NCBI GenBank assembly: GCA_023614405.1
Contig: CM042697.1
Location: 157,332,149 to 157,396,148 of the forward strand
DNA length: 64,000 nucleotides
Direction: 5' to 3'
Source of the DNA: Avena insularis
Taxonomy: Eukaryota; Streptophyta; Magnoliopsida; Poales; Poaceae
Of the stretch, positions 25,601 to 37,976 are shown piece by piece (positions within the stretch are counted from its first letter, which is position 1; each line of letters opens with the position of its first letter). The notes below the pieces were generated by a model. It was given only the letters and a program-made list of their open reading frames with translations. It ran no database searches and was not told the origin of the DNA. Made by a program: the position numbers and the translations under genes.

Positions 25601-26646
25601 AAACTTATGGAGAAGCTTGTATTTACAAGAAAGTGAGTGGGAGCAATATGGCATTTCTGATATTATATGTGGATGACATATTATTGATCGGAAATGATAT
25701 CGATCTTTTAAACAGTGTTAAAAGTTATCTAAACAGCAAATTTTCAATGAAGGACCTAGGTGAAGCGTCATACATATTAGGCATAAAGATCTATAGAGAT
25801 AGATCTAGGCGCCTAATAGGGCTATCGCAAAGTACATACCTTGATAAGATTTTAAAGAAGTTTAAAATGGACGGAAGTAAGAAGGGGTTCTTACCTATGT
25901 TGCAAGGCAAGACATTGAGTAAGACTCAAAGTCCAGCTTCGGCGGAAGAAAGATAGATAATGGACAAAGTCCCCTATGCTTCAGCCATAGGCTCTATAAT
26001 GTACAACATGCTATGTACAAGACCGGATGTGGCACATGCTATTAGTTTGACTAGTAGGTACCAATCGGATCCAGGTTCGGAACACTGGATAGCGGTCAAG
26101 AATATCCTTAAGTACTTACGAAGAACTAAGGATATATTTCTTGTATACGGAGGTGAAGAAGAGCTCGTCGCTAAGTGTTATGTCGACGCTAGCTTTGACA
26201 CCAATCCGGATGACTCTAAGTCTCAATCCGGATACGTATTTCTCATGAATGGCGGAGCGGTTAGTTGGAGGAGCTCCAAACAACCTGTGGTAGCGGGATC
26301 AACAACGGAGGCCGAATATGTTGCTGCTTCAGAAGCTTCAGAAGCAGTTTGGATGAAGGAGTTCATATCCGAACTAGGAGTGGTGGCAAACGCGTTGGAC
26401 CCAAAGGTGATCTATTGTGACAACAATGGTGCCATTGCCAATGCCAAAGAGCCAAGGTCTCACAAGCATTCCAAGCATATTAAGCGCCAGTTTTCACTCC
26501 TTCCGCGAGCATGTCAAGGATGGAGATATAAACATTTGTAAAATACATACGGATCTCAATGTAGCAGATCCGTTGACTAAAACTCTCCCTAGAGCAAAAC
26601 ATGATCAACACCAGAACTCAATGGGTGTTAGATTTATCACTATGTA
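22693..26646 (+). pseudogene. BARE-like gag-pol polyprotein, multiply broken
   Basis: The reading starts at ATG 22693 with a gag N-terminus, stops at TAG 22894-22896, then shifts frame before 22967. Gag continues (MKKSLPELLSMLKTAEVEIKKEHQVL) to a damaged CCHC knuckle with TAG at 23450. Protease follows at about 23565 (VFDTG), then the integrase zinc finger (HCRLGH ... CEPCLMGK) and core (HSDVCGPM, SDRGGKYLS), with TGA at 24200 and TAA at 24692. Two frame changes lie near 24660-24800. RT spans about 25080-25900 with YVDD at 25666-25677, then TAG at 25954. RNase H (CYVDASFD, STTEAEY, CDNNGAI) runs to a frameshift near 26480 and ends at 26646. At least five stops and about four frame changes make it inactive. 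Confidence 0.92.
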
Positions 26647-26669
26647 ACTAGATTATTGTCTCTAGTACA

Positions 26670-26679
26670 AGTGGGAGAC
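26670..26679 (+). other. Polypurine tract of the BARE-like element
   Basis: agtgggagac ends directly before the 3' LTR start at 26680. It would prime plus-strand synthesis. Confidence 0.85.
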
Positions 26680-28327
26680 TGAAGGGAATATGCCCTGAGA
26701 GGCAATAATAAAGTGTTTATTATGTGTATTCCAAGTATATGATAGATGTTTATTTTGCATGCTATAATTGTATTAATACAGAAACGTTAATACATGTGTG
26801 TTTAATAAACAAACAGAAAGTTCCTAGTTATGCCTCTCTCATAAACTAGCTCGTTGATTAGCAAGATGATCAAGGTTTCCTGATCATGGACATTGGATGT
26901 TGTTAATAACGGGATCACAACATTAGTGTAATGGTGTGATGAACATTCATCCGAAGTATAGCATTACGATCAAAGTCATTGAATTTATATTGCTATAACA
27001 ACTTACGAAGTGATCCTAATCCTTAGACCATGAGATCATGTCAATCACTAACACCGGAAGAGTTTCTTGATAACATCAAACGTCACACCGTAACAGGGTG
27101 ATTATAAAGATGGATTCAGAACTAATAAAGTGTTATGTTGAGGCTCATGGATCGATAGTGGAATTTGTTCATCCCGATGACGGATAGATATACTCTGGGC
27201 CGTCTCGGTGATATCACATTGATTAGCTTGCAAGCAAGTGATTTGATCACTAGAATGTTATATCATAGGAACAAGAAAAGAGTGAATGTCGGTAACGAGA
27301 TCAAACTAGGTATGGAGATACCGATGATCGAATCTCGGACATGTAATATATCGTGAAACAAAGGGATTAAGATACTAGCATAAAAGGTTCCGACGATCAC
27401 AAGAAAGTCATCGTTGAATGTGTGGGAGTCAGTATGGGTCTCCAGATCCCGCTTCTGATTATTGATCCGAGAGGGGTCTCGATCATGTCCGCATTATTCA
27501 CGAACCATAGGGTGACACACTTAAGAGACACCGACATCCAATTGGAGCAAAAGTTTCATGCCGAAAGAATGAACAAGCGCAGGAATTTATTTCACTAGAT
27601 ACTGAAACAGGTTTTCGGGTGAAATTGCATAAAGTGGTTATGCATGTGAAATGGAATTCTAGCAAGGGGTTATTTGTGAATGTTTGTAATTAAATTAATT
27701 GACAAAATTCTGAATAAAATAAAAGAGTTTTATTTAATGAGAGTTTGCATTAAATTTGGTGGAAATTTAATGGGAATTTGAGTGGACTTTTGAGTGGAGG
27801 AAATTTAAAGGGCATTTTGTGAGTGGAGTGTCCACCCACATGAATGAAGGAGGGGAGGGGGATGCCCCCCATGGCCGGCGGCCACCCCTTGGGTGCCCCC
27901 CTCCTCCTATAAAAGGAGCCCCCCTCCTCACTTGTCTCTCACACCTCCTCGTGAAGGATCTCTCTCCCCCTCTAGAATTTATCCCCCATGGTCTCGGACT
28001 AGCGAGATACATGTTCCCGGTGGCTATTCGGCAAGAAAGAGTTGTGCTTACGCTGCATCGCTGGAGCGAGGAGGCAGAGGTTGCTCGGTGCCTCGAACGT
28101 GTGTGCGAGCACGGATGCGCTGCTGATTTGCGGCGCTAGGACTTCCTCTCGATCTTGAGATCGGCAAGAGATCGTCTACATCAACCACGAGTTTAACTCG
28201 TTAAGCTTTGTCGGTCTTCAAGGGTATGTTCTCTACGGATATACATCCGCCCGTTTGTATCTAGTAGATAGATCTTGGTACATAGTTCCCATCATAGGAA
28301 TTTTTTTTCTATGATGCGAACCCTACA
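26680..28327 (+). repeat. 3' LTR of the BARE-like element
   Basis: 1648 bp, starting tgaagggaatatgccctg and ending gcgaaccctaca, followed by TSD ctctg. Compared with the 5' LTR it shows scattered substitutions and small length changes in the GC-rich stretch before the TATA box (27860-27930). Confidence 0.95.
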
Positions 28328-29905
28328 CTCTGTTGATCAAGGGGCGCATAGGGTCGTTGGCAATTGCTCATCGGAGTTCGTGTCAGCGTCGGTTCTTGTT
28401 GTCGTTGTCGGTTCCGAGCTCCTGGGGCGTAAGAAAGCAAGGCAACGAGTCAGGGGGATGCGCACGGTTGCAGTGGTTGCGAGGGATCCTACCGGAGGGC
28501 AACAGGCGCTATGAATCGTCGGCAACTTCTCGCCGGAGTTGAGGCAGACAACGGTGGCGTGCAAGCAATGACGGTGGCGAGGCTATGGGCCATGCGCGAG
28601 CAAGCAGAGGCTACTGGAAGTTGCGCGTGTTGATGGTGAGCAAGTATGTGTGAACCAGGAGGTAGAGGTGGTCGGGGCTCGCCGGAATTGGCACCGGAGA
28701 TCATCGGAGGCAGCGATGGTTTGAGCGAAAATCATGGCAGCCTAGGGGCATTCAGGTGTGGGAAACTAAGGGGAACATGAGAGGAGGGGGAGGTGTTTAA
28801 GTGTGCATGGTTGTTGGAGTGATTCACTGCATCAATTAATCGAATTTAATTGATTTGAATTGATCCAGAAATGGTAGAGGGGGGAACCGGTCTGGCGCGC
28901 GGGTGAAGACGATGACGTTGGTGTGGCGTGGGGCCACTTCGTCAGCGAGGGGGTGCGCGTGACGCGTGGTGAGAAAGGGAAGCAGAGGGGAGAGAGGGGA
29001 AGTGTCGGGTGGGCTTGCTGCTGGGCCTGGAGATTGCTGGGTGGGCCTAGTTAGCAGGTAGGGTTTGTTTCCTTTTGATTCTTTTTCCTTTTCCATTTCT
29101 ATTTTATATTTTCATTGATTCAATTGATTTAAACAACAGTTTGAATTCAAATCTTTCCAAAACTATTCCATTAGGTTTACACTATTTCTTAGTGTGTCTT
29201 TTAATCCAAGTCAACATATTTTTCTTGTGATTTAATATTTATTTAAAGGAGGCAATTTGTCTTTATTTAAATAAAATTGAATATGGGTCAAACCCATATT
29301 ATTTTATTTAAATAAACCTTTATTCTTTTATTTTATTTGAATTACTTTTATTCCATTTTCTTATGGATTTGTCCATGGTTTAAATTGCCTTTTAATATTT
29401 CTTATCTATTTATTTCTTTCCTTGTCTTATAAAATCCATATCTTTTTATTTATATTTCCAAAATTGGTGATTCCAATTTGTATAATTTTAATTAATAATT
29501 TCTTATATCTTATTAAAATCATAAGTTTTTATCCATGGCTCCAAGTTGAATGAAACCAACTTCCATCATTTTTGGTCATTTAGAAATGTTTGTTGCTGAA
29601 TTTTTATATGGGAGAAAGCCATAGTCTTGGAGTGATCTTGGAAATGATTTCTTTCATTAGGGTTTGAGGTATTTGGTTTAATTTTTCCAAGTGTTTTAAA
29701 TTCAAGATTCTTTCCATGCAGGGGTGCATTTGACTTGTTTAAAAAAAATTGTTGCCTTTTCATTCAAATTTTGTTCAAGTAGGGTTTTGATGTTTCCATT
29801 TAGAAGAAAAAAGTTTCTTTTCACCCTAAATTTCAACAATTGTTTATTTTGTTTGTTTCTTTTTCACATTTCAAAATTTGGAGAATTTTGGGATGTGACA
29901 TAGGG

Positions 29906-30484
29906 CAATGAGGGTTGAAAGCTAACAAGTTCCATAATTTTTAGAAGCTCTTTTTGAAACTTCAAATCCCTGCTTCCCTTATGAAGGGCCTTTATTCCAC
30001 TATTATATTGAGTCTCCACCTTATACCTTTAGGCACCATTAAGAGAGCACAGTTGTCATTCTTAGTTCTATGTGCAGTTTCCCAAAACTTATTGATTGAT
30101 GCATATTGTGATATTACTTGTTCTTGTGCTATTTGTATCTAGTCACTCTTATGAAAATTGAAGGTGTCCTATGCATCTATTTTCTACTCTATGAGGGACA
30201 AGCTGATTGCCACTATGCCATGTTTTCTGTATGTGAAACAAACAAACGTTTTTCAATGCATGTTATTCATGATCTTTGTTTGTAGCCTTTCATGTTGCAT
30301 GCATAGTTACTTTGTCTTATTGTTAGAACTCCATCTTTCGTGCACATGTTTAGAGTTCTTTGATCCCAGCTTTCAATGCTTGCAAATGGTTTGATTTTGG
30401 TTTTGATGGTGCATGTCACCTCAAAAATTATTCTTTTATCACTTACCTACTCGAGGACGAGGAGGAGTTAAGCTTGGGGATGCT
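29906..30484 (+). other. Last part of the Athila 3' non-coding region, with PPT
   Basis: Continues 17815 after removal of the solo LTR. It ends with agcttggggatgct (30471-30484), the likely PPT, directly before the 3' LTR. No reading frame with a known domain is seen. Confidence 0.75.
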
Positions 30485-32034
30485 TGATATGTTGGAAACG
30501 TATCTATAATTATTAATGTTCCATGCTTGTTTAGTATCTACTTTTCTTTGCTTTGTCTACACTTTGAGGTGTTATATATCTTTTCTGGAACTAACCTATT
30601 AACATGTTGCCATAGTGCCAGTTGCCTGTTTTATTCTATTTTTGGTTCCAGAAAGGCAGAAAATCAATATTCTCTGAATTGGACGGGACAAAAGCCAAAG
30701 TCAATACTTTACCGTGGGCGACACGAAGCCAGAAGACAAGACAGAGGGGCACCAAAGGGCGGCCAGACCCTCCTAGGCGCGGGTGGGCCTAGCCCGCGCC
30801 TTCATAGGGTGTGGCCCCCTGGCGGCCCCCCTGCCTCGCCTCTTTGCCTATAAGAAGCCCCCGATGCAGAAACCCTAGACACCTGATGAAAACTCCACAA
30901 AACCTTCTGTAGCCGCCGCCACCATCTTCCCTAGATTGGGGCGATCTGAAGTTCTTCCCGGCACCCTGCCAGAGGGGAGATCATCCCAGAGGCCTTCTTC
31001 TCCGGTATGAAGCATGAGTAGTTACACCTTGGACTACGGGTCCATGTAGTAGCTAGATGGTTGTATCTCCTCCTTGTGCTTTCATGTATAGATCTTGTGA
31101 GCTCTGTTCATGATCAAGATCTAATATATTTGTAATCATGCATGTTGTGTTTGCTGGGATCCAATGGATATTGAGATTACTATGTCAGATTGATTAATGG
31201 TTTTGTCTATTTGATACTATCATGTCTATTTTGTTTGTGATCTTGCATGCTCTCTGTTGTTAGTAGCTATCTTGGCCAAGTAGTTGCTAGTGACTCCAAG
31301 AGGGGGTATTTATGCTCGATAGTGGGTTCATGCCTCTAGTTTCCAAGGGAAGTGACAGAAATCTCTTCGGTTGTAGATGTGGTGTTGCCACTAGGGAGAA
31401 AACAATGGTCTCTTGTTCATGGAACAAGTGGATTGTTTACCTTACACACTTTGCTTAAAGCAGTTGTCTGTTGCTTGCAAATTAATACTGGAGGGGGTTC
31501 GGATGATAACCTGAAGGTGGAATACTAGTCATAGATGCATTTGGATGACGGTCTATGTATATTGTTGTATTTCCCAATCGAATCTCATAGGATCTTTTTG
31601 TCTAGTATTGCTTCGTTATGCCTTACTCAGTTCCTGTCAATTGCCCCGCTATAATTTGTTTACCCTTCATGCCATGTTGTTTATCTAAGGAGAGCACCTC
31701 TAATGAACTATGGACCCCGGTCCAATCTTTACCATTGATAGATCTTCCACAGTTTACTTGCTGCAAACCATTCATCACCTTCCACACCATACAGTTAATC
31801 CTTTGTTACAGCAAACTGGTGATCTTGACAACCTCACTGATTCGTTGGGGAAAAGTCTTGAGTTTGTGTTGTGCAGGTTTCCACGTTGCTTGCAACACCT
31901 TTGAGACGTTTGCTTACTCCTTATGGTTCGATAACCTCGGTCTCTACTAAGGGAAACTTGCTGATGTGCTCATCACACCTTGCTCTTGGGGTTTCCAACG
32001 AAGCATCCCACGTCAAAGCTCGGTGCACGTATCA
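30485..32034 (+). repeat. 3' LTR of the Athila-type element
   Basis: 1550 bp, starting tgatatgttggaaacg and ending gtgcacgtatca, followed by gagac (TSD). It is collinear with 12008-13541. A TATA candidate lies at 30849-30854. Confidence 0.9.
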
Positions 32035-33480
32035 GAGACCTATATACAATCTCCTTATGTTTTCAAGGCAGAACATTCAACTACTCTTATCTCTAGGTTT
32101 TCCAAAACCTTTTTCCTAAAACCTCTCCACTCTAATCTTGGTAGAAATACCAAGAGGTACTCATATTACTTAAAAAAATAATCAATTCAAAATACCCATC
32201 CCTAACTCAAGCTAGGCTTGATGGTAACCCTAGTAGTAGTTGGATAAGTTTGATAAGATCAATTGCCTTGATCTACTTTCTAATGAATTGCCTTGATCTG
32301 CTGATTGCCTTGCTTAGGAACTAGAGTGAACAAATCTAGTAGCTCATCCCTTAGGACTCAATCTATGTCTGTGATCATCAATCACAAATAAAGCATCCAA
32401 ACCTGGATCTATCCTAACCCACTAAAGTGACAATCTCATCTCCTAATCAGATCAATCTAGGGATAAACCCTTTTGATAGTCCAACTCAGTGAAGTCCCAA
32501 TCTAAGAATGGATCCCATCTACTCAATCTATACCTCAACATGAATCACTTGATAGTAAGGATAAACCATTGCCACTCTCTAAATTGTTTCCCTCTTGTAA
32601 TCTAGTCTAAAACCCTAAATCTGCCAAAATGGTTGTCTGGAATTCTTATCTAGATTCAATCTTTGGAGCTCTACCTATTCCAACCTATGTGCATTCTTGA
32701 GAATGTACTTGAACCATATTGTAGTAGATCATTAGTACTACCAAAGTCCACTCTTGTTCTTGGGTAAATCTTTCTGGTTCCCACTCATCCATGATGGTTT
32801 TGTAGTCAAGATAATAATCTTTTCTGCAAATCTTATCATCTTGCCCACTTTGGAAGAATCTCACATCTATATGCCACCTCCCTTTGACCAAATCTTTGCA
32901 TGGTTATGATCTACTAACCATGGTATATGAATCCATACCTCACTTTTCTACATTGGAGCTTTGTGCTTCTTAAACCCCCATGGTTTAGGAGGCATCATGG
33001 CCACTCTATTATGGCAGCCTTAATTTCAACAAAGTTTGACATCTCCGTTAGACCACCTCAACTACAAACAAACCCAACTCTTGCTTCCATGATCATCTAT
33101 ATAACTTGGTCTAGCTATCCACATACCCCTTGTACCAAGGTGAGCTATGAACTCACTAATCCAACCATGGTTTGGTGGCATGTAACAAAACCCTAGATTA
33201 CTTAAAATCTAGTTTCCTCCCATTTCACCAAAATCCTTCAAAATCCTAGTGGAAAATGATGTATATTTCAAGTTTACATCATCTACCTTGGTAATGATAT
33301 CCCCCCAAATAATTCCCATAATTATTTGGATCGTCAAACTATTTAAATTCCATAGCTAGAAAAATTCTAGAAATCATGTCTATAAAGACAAGATTGTTTT
33401 TCTCCAAACCCCCTTGCCAAATCAATGCATATTTGGGTTATCCACATCATAACCTACCTTCCCAGCTCAAAAATAAATAT

Positions 33481-33577
33481 TTTTGAGCTTCCTTATTATT
33501 TCTTTTTGCCATTTTTTCTTAAATGATTTATTTTTGAGCTTCCTTATTATTTCTTTTTGCCATTTTTTCTTAAATGG
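33481..33577 (+). repeat. 51-bp tandem duplication in the LARD 5' LTR
   Basis: ttttgagcttccttattatt starts at 33481 and again at 33532. The 3' LTR has the unit only once (about 49568-49615), so the duplication is specific to this copy. Confidence 0.85.
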
Positions 33578-34230
33578 CAGAAACAAGAAATAAGTCCTTA
33601 AAAATACTTTTCCACCTCAATAAATTCCAATAAAATTCTCCAATGTGTAATATGGTATTTAGGACCATATCACATAAAAAAAACCTTGTCCAATGTAAAA
33701 ATATCACTTAGATTCTAGAAACCATGTCTGCACTATTTGAATAAATGGTTTTAGGTGGACCTTTAATCATCAGAAAAATCCCAACTAAATCCTATGGAAT
33801 TATCTTGATAATATCCATCCATCAGAACCATTTCATCACCTTTCCTTATCTAAAATTTTCAACTTCCTTTGCGAGCATCTTTTTGATCAATTCTTGTAAA
33901 CACAATTCAAACTTGAGTTAAACCCAACTCAATCTCTCACCAAGATTGGTAAAGCAAGTGCATAGCATACCCCTCCCTCTTGGTCGTGCACTATAGCCCT
34001 AGCTACTGTATCACCTCCCCCTTCCTTTGTCCCTAGTATTTGTACTAGAGGGAGAGAGTCATACCTTTCAAAATATCTACACAGCAATAACCACCCCCTC
34101 CCTCTCCACTCAGTGCTCGACCGAGGGCCCCCACACCTCTCTCCCCACCGCCCCTCTTGCCCTATCCAGCCTAGCAACTTGTCCATGTCCAAGCATGGAC
34201 ATGATACACCATGTACCATATTCCCTCTTG

Positions 34231-34238
34231 TTTATAAG
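34231..34238 (+). promoter_or_regulatory. Candidate TATA box of the LARD LTR
   Basis: tttataag in the context ccctcttgtttataagcaaagagg, followed by GC-rich sequence. Just upstream is a short inverted repeat (catgtcc at 34184-34190 and ggacatg at 34197-34203). The partner LTR is not available to test conservation. Confidence 0.45.
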
Positions 34239-37200
34239 CAAAGAGGCCAGTACATCCCTCCCATGCCCTCTCATTCCACTCCCTCACCCCACCTACCACA
34301 CCCAGGAGCCCTTGCTCTGTCTCTGGCCAGAGCCTCGCCATGGAGAGAAGCTCCGGCCCTCTCGGGTATGCGAGCTTATCCACGCATGACCACTAGTCCT
34401 AGATTTCCTTGTGTCATTTCCCCTCTTACGCGTACTCTCATCTATCTATACCTCATGTCCTGCCTTATTTTCTCTTGCAAGGACGCCGGAGGCCGCCTCC
34501 CAAGATCGTGGCCGAACCGAGTACCTCCTGCAAAACCCGAAGACCTAGAGCCCCAGATCCGCTGCATGCATCCCTCACAAACTCCCCAGGATCACCGCGT
34601 CGGAACCAGTCTTTCCCTAGCGACATGAATGCCTCCCCGGTCCTTCTCCGGCAAGCTCCCGAGACCACACCCGCGGTCGCTGTCGTGTGAATCCCTGCCC
34701 GACATGGAACCCGCAACTCCTGCCCCTTGCCAAGGTTGCAATGGAGCTCCACATCTCCCTGCACCCTCACCATCGTCTCCCCATGCACCAGGTGAGCCCC
34801 CTCGATGAGCTCTGCCTCCCCTAGGGTTGTCCCTACGCCATGCATTGCCGGAGGAAGACGACCACCTGGGACCGTCTGATCCACATATCCTGGATGGCCT
34901 AGATCTGCTGGTACCCTTTCGCCGGCCATCGTTGCTGACTGGTCGACCCCGCGCCGTGGCCATTGAATTACTCCCCGCATGCGTCGTCCACCCGCTGTGG
35001 GCCTAATTTCCCTGCTGCGGCCCAGTTTGCCCCAAAAACCAGCCTAGTGACCACCCCTCGTTTTCTTTTTGATAAAATAGCCAGATGTGTTCCTTCCACT
35101 ATTAAATGATTCCAGAGAGTTTGGTAAATCCAAATGGAGTAAATCCAATTGGTACTGAATGGTATTATCCATACTCTGCGTGGCACCCTGGAGCTACTCA
35201 AATTTTCTTCCCGGTTTGGCCATAACAAAAATAACTAAATAAGACCATTTCTATTTTTAGAAAATTATCTAGGTCAAACGAAATGAGTTATTTGCCGAAT
35301 TCCAACTCTCTTTACATCTACATATCCATATATATCAAACCCCAGGAGCCCAAAATTTATTGATGTCTCTTTGAATCTTTTGTGAATTGAAACTTTCTAT
35401 ACATAGTTGATTCACTAATAAATCCACTACAGTAGTTCTCTAAATCCAAAAAGAGTGATTCCAATTTCTACAGAAATGTATTTCCCATATCTAACATGTG
35501 TCCTTGGAACCACTTCCAAAGCTTCTGTATATTACATATGATGAAAAGACAAATCTCATCCAGAACTGCCTTTGGGAATTTCCGAAGGGCATTTTGGTTA
35601 ATATTTTAATTTTGTTCCAACTCCTCTTGAAGAAGTCCATCAAATCCTACCTAATTACCCAAGGAAACAATTTTTGGAACTCTATAATTTATCTAGTGAA
35701 TTATTTCCTAAAACTAGAGTTTTATCCACTATAAAAATCATTATAAATCAATGGAAATTGATAAAATAGTGAAACCACTTTTGTTGGATTCATTTTATCA
35801 ATACCTACATGATGGTATAATTTTTATATTGTGGTATCATACAGAATAATCCCTTGGTCAAAAACCCCTCTCTTAGGTAGTTCCTAGACTATAAATCCAA
35901 GAAGGATCTTCTCCCAATGCCTCCAAATCTTCTACTAATCCCATCAAACCAATGATCCAGCATCTTACTGCCTATTACATTGTATTTATATGTTGCTTGC
36001 TGTATGTATTGATGCTTTTATGCAATGTATTGATTGTGGTGTTGTTTGTTTGCATGTATGCTCAATAACGGCGATAGTTGCAATTGTTTGACGCCGAGAA
36101 GAAGGAAGCATCGGTTTTATCTTATTATTATTATTGTATTCGGTATTCTGGTATTCTAAATAATTCACGGGACGCCTCGCTGGTCATAGGAAAGCCAACT
36201 TCTTGCTCATAATCCCTTGTCCTATCATTTTACTTCTGCATGTTTTATCTATTGTTTATGAAACTGCATTCCTTTACTTATGATGATCTTATATCTGGTA
36301 GTGGCTTGGCTCCTCCAGCTAATACCATATGCACTACTAAGTGCAACCCCTACGATGACACCTACCTGCCCCTAGTATGGTAGATGGTGACATAACACCA
36401 TAACCCCTTGGAGTCCCCGTTTTAGCCGAAGCAAAAGTATAGGATGGGAAGACCCCAGGAAAAAGGCTTAAAAATGTTTTATGAGAAAACCTTGGTGAGG
36501 CTTGGCCTACCAAGTGGATTGGAAAATGAGAAAGGTTTTGGTTTTACAGAATGGCGGACAAATGATGGAGGAAAAATGTTTACAAAAACACGCCGGGTTG
36601 TATAGTTCTTAATGCTTGAGCGATTAACCCGTGCAACCACATTACTCTGGAATGGGACGGGGCTAGACTGGAAGTTTTTCTAATATGGTATAGGTGCCTC
36701 ACACTACTACAAGGGAAAGCAATCCCTAGAGGCTGGGCCTTCTCTGTCCAATGGTCCATGCGTAGCATCAACCGGGAGAAGGAACGAAGGGTCTGCGGGC
36801 CTCCACGTGATACTATGAGCCCCTCATTGAAAGCGCACACCTGTCGAGGTGCAAAACAGGCTCTGGTTGGCTTGGTAACTATATAGGGCATACCGGTTTT
36901 GAGGGGATTAACTTCATAGGGTAGGCACTTGTATCAGCGAGGGCATCCGGAAGGTCTTGACCGGTTTAGTCGACCCACGATTGGTGTAGATCAGGACGGG
37001 TAATCGGATGGTGTGGGTACAGTGTACAACCTCTATAGAGTGTAAATTTTTTGAATAGCCGAGTCCTCGGTCATGGACGGTTGTGATGGCTATTGTACGG
37101 TGGTGATGGTTTTGATTTCAAAAAGGACTTCGGAAAACCAATGTCTTGGAAATGTTTTGACCATGGGATGGAAGGAAAAAGGAGGAAGGAGTTTGGTTAT

Positions 37201-37976
37201 GGGATGTAAGGTTCCCAACCTTTAATAAGGCAGAGATCCCTGTGTTTACAATGCTAGTCCCTCGATCAATAGCTAGCATCCACAGTTAAGATGTAATATC
37301 AAGAAACAAAGGTCATATTACAACTTTATAACCAGGAATAAAATAATTCATTACATCTTACATAGCTCATTTGGCTATCTCATTACATTGCAACAGAATA
37401 TCTATATAGCATGGAGTCCTTCATCTTCAAAGTGCCACAGGCAATCATGTTGGTTGTAGACTTGTAATCCTATTCAACACACTTCACTAACATCAAACAA
37501 ACCTGCAACATAATAAGTTGCAGCCACAAGGGTCATTACATTTGAATTGTATTGGCAAGTTTCACTATTATGTAGAAGTAAGTGGATCCTATCATTACAT
37601 GCATATTTGGCTCAGTAGGGTTTAGGCTCTTTTGCAGAAAGCAATATAGTTTTATCCTATCTTTTCAAAATAGTTTTGATCTTTTGTCAAATCTTTCTGA
37701 ACTACTTGGAAAACTCCAAGTGCTTCTAATCCCTTGTTGTCACCATCAAGTTTTACTTTGAGAAATTGGAATGTCGAGATCTTCCATAGCTTCAGGCCTT
37801 AGTTGCTCAGAGTTGTCCATAACCGGGGACACGGCTAAGTACTTAGAATTTGATCTTCTGCAGAAGTTGTACACTTTACCCACATGACACAATCTCGTCT
37901 AGACGCCACCAGTGGCCGCTGGATAAGTACTCACCAAATGGAGTACCGACTGATCGAGAATGTGACAAAGTCTTTC

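Larger units (their letters stand above)
19993..28327 (+). mobile_element. BARE/Angela-lineage Copia retrotransposon, full length but coding region broken
   Basis: 8335 bp with LTRs 19993-21636 and 26680-28327, both starting tgaagggaatatg and ending gcgaaccctaca. The TSD ctctg is perfect (19988-19992 and 28328-28332). Primer-binding site, gag, protease, integrase, RT, RNase H and PPT are all present in Copia order. By eye the LTRs differ by roughly 2-3 per 100 bases in the stretches compared, so insertion is fairly recent, yet the coding region has several stops and frameshifts. It may have inserted already defective, relying on proteins supplied by relatives. Confidence 0.95.
17816..29900 (-). 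mobile_element. Solo LTR, Ty3/Gypsy TGTAACATCCC family, interrupted by a BARE-like element
   Basis: On the minus strand it starts tgtcacatcccaaaattctc at 29900 and ends ggttgggacctctaca at 17816. The TSD taggg is perfect (17811-17815 and 29901-29905). Its own sequence is 17816-19992 plus 28333-29900, about 3.75 kb. It has a GC-rich block (28333-29060 with 19720-19992) and the conserved block at 18430-18500. No interior domain or primer-binding site is seen. The Copia element 19993-28327 sits inside the GC-rich block. Confidence 0.87.
12008..32034 (+). mobile_element. Athila-lineage Gypsy element with gag-protease only, non-autonomous
   Basis: The LTRs are 12008-13541 and 30485-32034. Their ends form the inverted repeat tgatac/t ... 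gt/catca. The TSD is aagac (12003-12007) and gagac (32035-32039), one mismatch. The sister LARD LTR at 48121 shows the empty site (atggagacctat). The element carries a primer-binding site, one gag-protease frame and a PPT, but no RT, RNase H or integrase. It is interrupted by the solo LTR 17816-29900, and without that it is about 7.9 kb. LTR and gag style resemble the Sabrina group of Pooideae, a naming that rests on memory of the family's general form. It would depend on enzymes from a related element. Confidence 0.85.
32040..37204 (+). repeat. LARD 5' LTR, piece 2 (main part, with promoter)
   Basis: 32040-34010 matches 48126-50062 of the 3' LTR base for base over long stretches. The remainder, 34011-37204, has no partner in the window because the 3' LTR is cut there. 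It holds a TATA candidate, a 51-bp tandem duplication and GC-rich leader-like sequence (34440-35000). Open frames of up to 171 codons around 34100-34980 exist on both strands without recognisable domains, so no gene is called. It ends at 37204 where a solo LTR is inserted (TSD tggga). Confidence 0.8.

Noticed and set aside
28835..29096. 86-codon minus-strand frame ending the GC block of the solo LTR 17816-29900
   Set aside because: No motif and no conservation in the sister LTRs.
34113..34980. Frames of 171 codons on the plus strand and 171 and 123 codons on the minus strand in the LARD LTR
   Set aside because: They lie in a GC-rich leader-like part, overlap each other on opposite strands and show no known motif.
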